A DNA stretch of 64,000 nt. It comes from Epiperipatus broadwayi (lineage: Eukaryota; Onychophora; Udeonychophora; Euonychophora; Peripatidae). Where the stretch lies: the NCBI GenBank assembly GCA_028023455.1, contig JAQFVV010000158.1:808001-872000 (forward strand), written 5' to 3'. The notes below the pieces were generated by a model. It ran no database searches. It saw only the letters and a list, made by a program, of their open reading frames with translations, and was not told where the DNA came from. Both the position numbers and the translations under genes were made by a program. Position 1 is the stretch's first letter; every line of letters begins with the position of its first letter. Below, piece by piece: positions 1 to 10,042 of the stretch.

Positions 1-555
1 AGCAATTTTTTTGTTATTCCATTTGGAAATGCTGACAGTAATTGAAAATTAGATGGAGAGAGGGAACGCTTAATTCCAGTTTAATACTGCTATAAATTTG
101 GATGGCTTTGTTTCATCAAAGATCCTGAACCCAATTAATGAGCTTATGTATGAATGGAAAAAATTTATAATTTTACATAAACATATTTTTTTTTTTTTTT
201 TTTTAAAAATGTATGTTGAACCTTAATTATAATTGTTAAAAAACATAATGAGATAAATAATAATTTTGAGATGTAAAGAACTTCCAGCAAAAAAAAAAAT
301 GTTTATAGTTAAGATACTTATGAAACTTTAATTATATATTATGCATATAATATTTGCTGTTATATCTTATGAAATTAAGAATCATGGCTATCATAGAGGT
401 GACATTATTGACTTACATGACTTTATATTCACCCACAAAAAAAAATTAATATTTGCAGAATGATTTTTTTATTTACTATGTTATTATTATTCTGTATGAA
501 GAGATAAGAAAGAGGGTTTTAAAATGCCCATGCTATAAATTTTTCTTCCAGACTG
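1..555. other. AT-rich non-coding stretch
   Basis: AT-rich sequence with a poly(T) run near 187-204 and scattered A runs. No coding exon or recognisable repeat was identified. Confidence 0.5.
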
Positions 556-846
556 ATGTCCTATGTTGGTTATATGATACATATAATTTTGCAGGTCATG
601 ACCAAAGCAAGACATAGATTAATGAAAACACTTCATTTAGGTGATAAAGTTATTTTGATTAATCCTGTAAGTCACCCTGAAAAACATGTCTGTAAAAAAT
701 GTCAAGAAATTTATGATGGCCCATTCACTATAATTCACCAATATAGCAATAAAGCTTTTGTACTGGCTAATGAAGGAATAGAAAAGGGAACATACAATGC
801 CTGTCCTTTGAAACTTGTTAAAGAGAACTTTAGTAATGATGCATAG
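556..846 (+). pseudogene. LTR-retroelement integrase C-terminal remnant
   Basis: The open frame from about 600 to 846 resembles the C-terminal, SH3-like end of an LTR-retrotransposon integrase. A basic helix-like stretch (KARHRLMKTL) is followed by LGDKVILINP, a spacer, YDGPFTII, then FVLANEG and LKLVKE. This is the family order GDxVxL, then GPFxI, then the LKxY-like end. No catalytic core, reverse transcriptase or gag is visible upstream, so it is a fragment. The first residues (556-594) look unlike the family, and a tttgcag/gtc junction at 594-595 could be a cryptic acceptor or a frameshift point. Sequence to about 1065 is slightly less AT-rich and may be the rest of the element's 3' part. 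A host gene derived from an integrase is less likely but not excluded. The assignment rests on motif pattern only. Confidence 0.5.
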
Positions 847-1065
847 ACCATTGAAATGATAAAGTTATAGGATGTAAGGTATATAGTATATATGGTGTTT
901 GAAAACCTTTGTATGAGTAAGCTTTTTTCTGAGGAGTCAGCCGAACTGCAGGTTAAACGGATGTGAAAATCTCATGTAAGTTGATAGTGAAGCACTAGTT
1001 GAAAGATGTCCTGGGATCACTACTGAGTAGCTGGTAGAAAGGAATTCCCAGTGAGACGGTAATTA

Positions 1066-4000
1066 GAAATTATAAGTTAAATTCGAATATTCAGTAGAGT
1101 TTTTCTGATATTCACAAAAATCTGTTCAAACCAAAAGTCCCTAGTTACCAACCATATATTGGACAAATTGGTTCACAGTGTAGTTGCAACATCCTTAAAG
1201 AATTAAACTAGGGTTTAGTTGACATTTACTCAGTTTATTTTACTAATAATACTAATAATTCTGCACTGACACACTTGTTAGAGAAGTTTAATTTTGTTTA
1301 TAAGTTTATATACGTTAAGCACTTTTGAAGTTCTTAGACTTCATATTCATAGCTGAGTGCAGTCAATGATAATGAGAAGGAGTATTGTAATTTATGCAAA
1401 TTAGTTTAGCATTGAAAAGTGACTTTAAATTTAGTACCTTTCCTGTTCATATGACTAGCTCATTGTCAGAGTTTAATTACTATTTACTCAATTTACTTTA
1501 GTGATGAAAGATGTAATTTTAAACTTTTTGTCTTACTTGCTTAATCTCTAGCTCATTGTTAAGATTATATGTAAAAAGAAAATATATAAAAATGATAATG
1601 TTAATGTTTAGTATAGTAATAAAATCAATCAATGTCAAAAGTCTTAATTGACTTATTTTATTTCTAAGAGTGGGAGGGCAATGTATAAGTTGCAAAGTAA
1701 GATACATAATTGACCACAAAAGTGACTAAGTGTTCATTATTTTTGGGTATCAGTTTTAATAATAATGATAATTATAAAAAAAAAAACAGTAAAAAAAAAA
1801 AAGATTTCTTTTAGTTTACTAATTTGAAATTTGCTTTTATCTTTTCCTAGGTTTAATATTCAAGATTCAAAGGTTGCTTATTCAAACTTTGAAATAAAAT
1901 ATAATTAAAAAAAAAAGATTTAATTTTTTTGTTAAATGTCAAATTTATAAAAAAATATTTTTATATTGGAATTAATAAAAGTAGTTTAAAAAAAAAATGA
2001 TTGAAAAGATGGATGATCAATACGATTCATTTATTTGTTTTAAAAAAGGTGATTTAAAATTTTTTATTAAAACCTTACATTCTGCCAGCATCTCTGGTCT
2101 GTTTTTATTTTACAACTGTCATTACCTGCTAGTAAAAAAAATTTTAAGTTTTTTTTTTTTATTTGAAGCCAAGTTATGAATAGACAAATATTATTAAATG
2201 ATTATTATGACTCAAGATGGCTAATTTCTCTAACTGTATATCATTTACTCTGGATCAGTGTAGCCTGGATTAATTATTTATTTTAGCTTAATATGTAATC
2301 AAATTTGAATTGCCATTTCTAAGTTGTGCTTAATCTATGTTTTAAAAAAATTATGCTTACAAATAATTGTTAACTGAAAGTCCTCTCTTACAGAATATTT
2401 GTTTTTAGAGAGGTGAAGAAATATGATTTAAAGAAATATAATCTGAATAAATTAAAACCTGAAGCAGGTAAAGAGCTAAAAAAAATTAATGTTTCTACAT
2501 TCTCAAGGATGGATTTTCAATGTCTTAAATATCATAATAGACTCCATAATGTAAAATAAACAAATGAAGAAAAATATTAAATTTAACAAAAAGGGAAATT
2601 TAAACCAGAAATTTTGATAAAACTTTTAGTGTTTAAAACGTGTAATCACCTGAAGAATGGTAATATTTAAGTATTTATTATTATTTTATAACTTAATGTA
2701 ATGTTGCATAATAAATATTTTATTTGTTATTTATTAATCCAGCCTTCTGCTTCTCTTCTCATAAATTTTTACCATTTAAATAATAAATTAAACTTTATAA
2801 TAGCTAGGGACATAAGAGTTCATATTGTATTCAATTAGTCATAGTATTGTTTAATAATACTGATGGTGTGGAATATCTTATATTTTCCCAGTTTTGGGAT
2901 GGTGCTTTGGTTTTAAACCTAATATAAATGTATAATCCATAGAGGATTTAATTTCCCACTCAGTTATGTAGGATTGATTTAATGGTGTGGAAAGGTAACC
3001 TTAGTCTATAATATTTTATTAATAAAGCTAGGTCTGACCATTTATTATTAAATGAAATTATATTTTTTTACTCCTACCTTGTTTCATTACTCTTATTTGG
3101 ATTTAAACATGAAATCTTGAGGTTATCTTTTATTATTAAGCATTAACTTTTCACATCCATGGAATTATTATAATGTGTGCTTTACTTTACCTTTGACAAT
3201 TTCTTATGCCAAATATCAAGATTGTTACAATATATATATATATTGTAATAATATTTTAATGTTTAAATTAATAATTACTACTATAAATTCTAAAAAAAAA
3301 AATTATTGGCTTATTGATAAAACAAATATTATTGATTATTACTGTTATTATTGTTGCAAATAAAATGATTGGAAGTGATATTAATACTATTGATACTTCT
3401 GTTTAGTGAGGCAAATTATTAAATTTTTCCCAAGACGTTTTCCCACGTAGATTTTATAAATGCACAGTATTCTAAAAGTTATATGTATCAAATTTTGTTT
3501 TATCATGATTAAAATTTCATTGAAAAGATACATACACATATAAAGTTAATTTTGAACAAATAACATAAAAAATAAAAAGATGTATTAACTACAACAGAAA
3601 TAAAATATTTAAAAATATTTTTGGTATAATAGAAACTTTATTATTTCAGCTAGTTGATTTAAACTACACTTAATAATAATATAAGATTTTAGCATAATAT
3701 TCAAAAATGTGAGCACACATGAATGTTTTGTGTGTTGAATGTATTTAAAATGAAAAGGTATAATCATAAAATGTTTTGCTAAATTTATTATTAGAGTAAT
3801 AATTAGATTTATTATTAATTATGATGGGAACTTTAAAGAAAATCAAAATGAAATGAAAAGAAAGAAAAAATAATATTTTAATACTATAAGTAATTTATTC
3901 ATAAAACAATAATATGTATTTATTTTAATCATTAATTAATGTAATCTAGTATATTAATATTTCGAAAGAATATTTATCTAAAAATTTTAAGAATGAAATC

Positions 4001-5456
4001 ATCACAAATTTTGGTGCTAGACTTATAAAATTTCCAAATATCATCTGCTTCTTACTGTTGCTAAGCAACAATGATAGAATATTCCTGTAAAGATCCAAAA
4101 AAGTAAAGGATTTTAGGTAAAAATTATGATCTCATTAGTCATATGACAGGAATCTATAAATAAACCTACATGACAAAAAATTGGTTAGTCTTTTACTAAT
4201 TGTTTGCAGAAGGACTGCATAGTATTTAAATGCAAAATTAGCCATCCTGGCATCCTGCACTAAATGATATCTGAATAGACAATCTACTAAACATTTGCCT
4301 CTTTAATGGAAAATATTCCTCTACATTGTCCTGAATGGAGAAACTAAATCTTTAACAGCATATATCGTTCAATAATGAATTTAAAAGGAATGAAAATCAA
4401 ATATTTGAATATTTAACTGAAAAAACTTTTAAGATTACTTCATGGAAAACTACATTTTATTTATTAATCTCTTCTCCAAACCAGAAATTACTTGTTTGGA
4501 ATTTATATTTGCTATATCAACATAAAGCTTCAGATGAGTTTTTATAAAACTGATGTGGATTAATGAACTTCCTAAAGCTTTGGATATTAGTTTAAAACTA
4601 ATGCATTCAGTGGATTAAATACTATTTATTACTGCAATGACCACAGTAATATAAAGTTATGGATAAATATTATGAAAATGACTGTTAATGAACAGATTTA
4701 TATTTATCAATATTTTATCTTCAGAAATTTGAATAGAGATTTTATAATTGATTAAAACTATGCCTTAAACGATTAATTGTTATGTTTAATATTAAGGAAT
4801 ATAAAACAAATAATTATAAGCTTGTCAATTGTTATTTGAAAACTGACTATTAGTGGATTTGTACTTACAAACTCAGTCTTTGTTATTAAGCATTTTTTAT
4901 AAAGATTAAGTATTGTTAAACTTATCTATTAGGATCCCTTCAGCCTTAAAATGCCAATGATTTAAAATTGTGAATACTTAAATGATTGCACCTGGATAAT
5001 TATTTCTTGGATGCTTTTAAAGACTAAGAATTATAATTTTATGGATATAATATAGTTATTGAATTTCTTTAATTTTATAATATTTAAAGTTTTATTGTTA
5101 TCTAAAAGTTCTCAAAGAAGAAAAGTATGATAAAGTAACATATTATATTTATGAGTGTAATTTGGTATAAATGTTGGTAATTTGTTATACCTTGGAAGTC
5201 TGTTGGATTAGACCCCAAGTTAATTAAAAATCATTTATGGTCAAGATAATATTTTATATGTTTAATTGATCTCTTGATGTAACTTTAGATTTTATATAAT
5301 AATGGTATCTAAAGAAAATGTTTAAAATATTTGTTAAGATTACTCTTATTTTTTTACCTAAAGAGTTTCTTAGACAAGTCTATGAAGATTAGATAGTATA
5401 TTTGATCATACTTGTGGCATTGATAACCACATAAATATTATTGTTTAACTAATAAC
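1066..5456. other. AT-rich non-coding stretch
   Basis: No exon with coding character was found. The stretch contains homopolymer A/T runs and a short (TA)n palindrome near 3229-3246. Open frames here are short and low-complexity. Confidence 0.5.
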
Positions 5457-5469
5457 AATACCTTATTAT

Positions 5470-6498
5470 CACATGATCACTTCTCCAATACTAGCACATA
5501 ATTGTTTATAAACAAAGCAAAGCAAAACTCCATATAGTAGTGCCACCTGTGCTAAACAGAGTAATCAATGGATGCCAGAGGGCTTGTGCATAAAATCCCT
5601 ATCTAATACCTACTCATCCAATATCCCCAGACTAGTTTCTGGCTTGTGGCCTTCGTCAGTGAGGAGCTTTGGATCTGAGAGCACTGCATCTAGATCTTAG
5701 GATCTAATGCAACCACCTTTTATCTCTACTTAACTACAAAACTATGAGCATGAAATTGAAAACACAAAAAATATTTTCAATCTAAGCTCAATAGCTTATA
5801 TAGTCATATGGGTCTGAACTCAGTTCAGCACCCATACATTTTTGTGTCTTTGGCTCTTTAACAACCATAGCCACCACTACCCTATTAGGCAGGATTGGTG
5901 TTAAACCAGCAAGCATCACATGATCACATCTCCAATGCTAGCACATAATTGTTTATAAACAAAGCAAAGCAAAACTCCATATTGATTACTCGGTTTAGTA
6001 CAGATGGCACTACTATATGGAGTTTTGCTTTGCTTTGTTTATAAACAATTATGTGCTAGTATTGGAGATGTGATCATGTGATGCTTGCTGGTTTAACACC
6101 AATCCTGCCTAATAGGGTGGTGGTGGCTATGGTTGTTAAAGAGCCAAAGACACCAAAATGTATGGGTGCTGAACTGAGTTCAGACCCATATGACTATATA
6201 AGCTATTGAGCTTAGATTGAAAATATTTTTTGTGTTTTCAATTTCATGCTCATAGTTTTGTAGTTAAGTAGAGATAAAAGGTGGTTGCTAGAGGGTTGCA
6301 TTAGATCCTAAGATCTAGATGCAGTGCTCTCAGATCCAAAGCTTCTCACTGATGAAGGCCACAAGCCAGAAACTAGTCTGGGGATATTGGATGAGTAGGC
6401 ATTAGATAGGGATTTTATGCACAAGCCTTCTGGCATCCATTGATTACTCTGTTTAGCACAGGTGGCACTACTATATGGAGTTTTGCTTTGCTTTGTTT
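5470..6498. mobile_element. Palindromic foldback element, copy A
   Basis: A 1029-bp insertion made of two long inverted arms, about 5511-5982 and 6015-6498, over about 32 bp of spacer. Landmarks recur in reverse complement. The 5' arm has CCCCAGACTAGTTTCTGGC (about 5624) and AGATCTTAGGATC (about 5693); the 3' arm has GCCAGAAACTAGTCTGGGG (about 6365) and GATCCTAAGATCT (about 6305). The left end, CACATGATCAC plus about 30 bp, also occurs at the palindrome centre (5920-5960 and its inverse), so ends and centre share sequence. The insertion is flanked by an exact 13-bp direct repeat, AATACCTTATTAT, at 5457-5469 and 6499-6511, which I read as a target-site duplication. There is no coding capacity, so it would depend on machinery supplied in trans. 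The family is not recognised. Confidence 0.8.
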
Positions 6499-6511
6499 AA
6501 TACCTTATTAT

Positions 6512-7336
6512 AATTTTAATAATAATATAAGCTTGATAAGTATATTGTGTAATGCCACCAACACTGAGATCCTGATAAGAAAAGGTTAATATTATTTTAA
6601 TTAAGGATGCAATAAAACATCCTCATAATTTGCTTATTGTTAATACCTAAGTCTCTAAGTTAAATGCTACACAACCTTTTCCAATGGAATATTATTGTTA
6701 TTGCATCATTTTCCTATATACCACAGGTATTTATCACTGAAATAGTATTATATTACAATTATTAATTATGTTTTAGAGAACTTATCATTATTGTTATTGT
6801 GTTGTTGTTTTTTAATATTTTTATTTTACTGTTAATAAAATTAATTTTATATTTGTTAATTATTCAATTTTTGTCATTAATTAATTAAGGCTCATCATCC
6901 ACATGTTTTCCAAATAAATAAAGTATATTCATATGATCTTATAATTTATTACATGTTGTTTAAAAGAAGTATTTTTTTTTACTTTATTCATGTACACCAT
7001 TTCAATCATAATCTTTTATTCACTTGAGATATGATTAGATACATAAAATTCCTTTGCTCTTTAATCATGTCAATAATAAGACATTTTTCATAATTTTGGG
7101 GATTAATGATTTTTAAGAATAATAATTTATTATATGCTGTTAAAATCTTGAGATTATTGTTCTCTGTAATTAATACAACACAAGAACTTAAAACCAAACT
7201 TGCTAGTCTTATAGAGAAAATATTTATTAATGTTTAATGTACACTCTAGATGAAGAAAAGGAGGATCAACCCTGGGGTATTGATATTGCAAATCTTAGAT
7301 ACACACCTATATATCAGTATATTTTTTTATAAATAT
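6512..7336. other. AT-rich non-coding stretch
   Basis: No gene seen. It includes A/T homopolymers and TTATTATTG-type low-complexity sequence. Confidence 0.4.
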
Positions 7337-7506
7337 TGTTAGAGTCTCATACTGTAATGTATCCTGAGGGGTGTTTTTGTTTTATCCTCTGCTTTTTAAA
7401 AGGGTGGATCTAATTCTGGATAATACAGAGTTTTGTCTTCCTGTAATAAACTCTTTTGTTTTAATAATGTTTCATTCATTTTCATTGGTTATAATATGTT
7501 GTAACA
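7337..7506 (+). repeat. Possible short LTR (solo or relict)
   Basis: The segment begins TGTTAGAG and ends TTGTAACA. This gives the TG...CA form and the inverted TGTTA/TAACA ends typical of gypsy-type LTRs. It carries an AATAAA polyadenylation signal at about 7445-7450, within TGTAATAAACTC. A purine-rich stretch, GAAGAAAAGGAGG, lies about 90 bp upstream. No matching second LTR and no clear 4-6 bp target duplication are visible. The call rests on terminal form and internal signals only. Confidence 0.35.
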
Positions 7507-9700
7507 GAATAAATTTGATAGCAGCTTGAATTACTTACTTTACAAAGCTGCGTTAAAAAATATTTAATAAAAAACTTATAAATTGAGTAATAAATGTTTA
7601 AATTGTTGCATGTGTATGTATACTAGATAGAATATATGCGACATTTTAGTACATTATTTTAACATTTAATCGTAGTATTGACTATTTTATAATGGGAAAT
7701 TATTTTATAATAAGTGAGAAACAATAAAATGTTAAGTTTATTATGTAAAGGATGAAAAAAAAAATCTTCATGCAGGCAAGAATTTTGAATTCCGTAGCTT
7801 ATAAAAATTCAAAATATTTTGTGTCTCTTTCTAATCTATCTTCTGAATGGATTTTTGTTTAAACAACTTGTCAATTTTTAAAGTAAATTAAATGGCAAAT
7901 CTAAATATGTTATTTAAAATTATGGGTTAATAAAATTAAAAAAATTATTGATCAATTTTTAAAAGTTGGTAATGACTTTTTTTCTTTGTTATCACTAACA
8001 TAAATAAAGAAAAAAAAACCTTTTTTTTTTGTTCCTTATTTATAAAATATTGATATAATTTTAAAATATCTGTAAAATTATTTGTTTCCACAACATGTTG
8101 TGAAAGAAATGAAGAAAATGTTTGCCAAAAAATATGTTGTAAAGAAACATGTCAAATCTTATAACTAGTTTTTGATAAACTTGTTATTTGGAAAACATGC
8201 TGAATCTAACAATAAGTGTGAACAGCAGCAAGTAGAGTATAAATAAGTCAGAAACAAACAATTCAGGCAGTCCACTCTAGTCTATTTCAAGTCTTAACTC
8301 CAGAAGCAGTGTTGCAGTGATTCTATATAGAGGAGAGAAACTGCTGGTTAAAAGTTTTTCACTGCAGTTTGGGTTATTATAGCTTGCTGATAAAAATATT
8401 TTTCAATACTAAAATCCAGTACAGCAACACTGACATTTGCCAGCAGAAGCCCATCTATTATATTTTGATTTTTGCTAGAAACCAATAACCACATCAATCA
8501 AAACACCTGGAAATGCAATTGGATCCAGAAACTAATACTGAAATTTTCAAAACTAGCCATTGCCTGCTTTAATCGTGCTGTGAAGAAAGAAGTGGATTGT
8601 GCCATAAAACCTACCAGAATTATTGACTAATGTCACCAATTTTACTGAATAATCCCATCTAATTTCACTAGTGCACCAGGAGGATAACTACCATCTTTGG
8701 ATGAAATAATGATAACTCATTCATAAATATAGGAAAAGAATAATATTTGTAGATAATTATGGTTTTTTTTTTCAACTTTTCACTCAGTAAGATCTTATCA
8801 ATATAATTATTCTAAGGCCTTAAATATCAAATATCTCTTATTATAATCTTTAATATTTTGTATACCTAGTAATAGTTGCAGGTATATAAGCAACAATTTT
8901 ATATATTTATTGTTAATAATTTTATTATTATTATTATTATTATTAATCCATTTAGTTTGTGTTTCCTTATTGAACTCAATCCAAACATTATGCTATTGAC
9001 ATAGTTTATGCTATTAATATCCACACCCCTGAGAAATCATGCAATTCATTGAGGAATATGCAGGGATGGTGGTAATAATTTATTAGTGATGATAAGCAGA
9101 CATTAATATGTTTTTCAAAAGTAGAAGGTTTAGCACCTTAAGTATCTCTTTTTTATTATTATTGACACTAGAAAAACAAATTAAAAATAATTTTGGAAGG
9201 ACTTGAATTTAGTTTAACTAAATTATTATTATCACAGATGTCTAGTTAATATTATTGTATTTAATCATTTTTATTCGGAAGTGTATTAACCATTTTTAAT
9301 CTAAATATTATCTTTGCTCCACTTGAATCAAAATATATCATTACATATTTGTGTATATTGGAAAAACCTAAAATTATCATCGCAATATACTGTAACGATA
9401 TATAAATATGTCGTTACATTAATTTAAAATAAAAACTTAAAAGTTCGCAAATAAAAGTAAAAAACTAAACGCTAAAATTAAAATGTTTGTTAAACGTATA
9501 TACATTCGCACAGATGCAAACTTTAAAAATATTTTTTTTTAAAAAACAAATAAATAAGTATTTGAACATACTTTTTTATAAAAAAAAAAAAGTACAAGAT
9601 TTAAAAATAAAAACAGGTATTAATTAATTCTTGTAATCTGTAAATGGAAATGATTGTTTATAAATTGTTTGAAAAGCAAGCTAGCCTTGGGCTCTTGTAT
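7507..9700. other. Intergenic stretch; TATA-like motif near 8238
   Basis: No exon was recognised. A less AT-rich island at about 8200-8700 includes TATAAATA at 8238-8245, followed about 30 bp later by CAGGCAGTCC. This could be a relict retroelement promoter, but no flanking repeat was found. A (TTA)n microsatellite is at about 8922-8945. Confidence 0.35.
8922..8945. repeat. (TTA)n microsatellite
   Basis: Eight uninterrupted TTA units. Confidence 0.9.
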
Positions 9701-9754
9701 AATTAAAATGATCTGATGAAAGATAGATAAGAAAATAAAGAAAAATTAGCTTGA

Positions 9755-9847
9755 CCAATGGAAGCACTAAGCCTTGGCTCGGACCCTAACGAAAGTGATG
9801 GATTAGTGATGTTTTGTTGATTGAATCCGTGTGGATAATATAAAAAG
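9755..9847 (+). promoter_or_regulatory. CCAAT box and TATA box of a plus-strand gene
   Basis: ACCAATGG (CCAAT at 9755-9759) has the NF-Y consensus. TATAAAAAG at 9839-9847 follows about 80 bp later. The spacing suits a polymerase II core promoter with initiation near 9870. The surrounding kilobase is visibly richer in CpG than the neighbouring intergenic DNA. A four-codon upstream ORF starts at about 9939 (ATGGAAAGACTGTGA). Confidence 0.5.
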
Positions 9848-9995
9848 GGAAATACAGTTTTTTCTAGGAGTTCCAGCGTTTTGTGTTTGAGAGATGTGGT
9901 AGGACGCACATAACACTCTCTATTTAAAAAAAAAAAAATGGAAAGACTGTGATACTTTGAACCAGCTATTGCTATCTCCAGAACATTATCTTCCA

Positions 9996-10042
9996 ATGGA
10001 GGCGTCGCGGGAATTAAAAGCAGAAACCTGGACTCTTCTACC
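9996..10042 (+). CDS. Short first coding exon, unidentified protein
   Basis: The first exon after the promoter carries an ATG in a good context (CCAATGGAGGCG). It encodes MEASRELKAETWTLLP with the last codon split, and ends at a GTAAGC donor at 10043. The 47 coding bases leave phase 2. I do not recognise the protein from 16 residues. It may be the 5' end of the gene whose last exons lie at 15.47-16.15 kb. Direct splicing to 15466 would give an immediate stop, however, so at least one further exon would be needed. Support comes from promoter motifs, start context, donor site and raised CpG together; no homology was identified. Confidence 0.45.
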
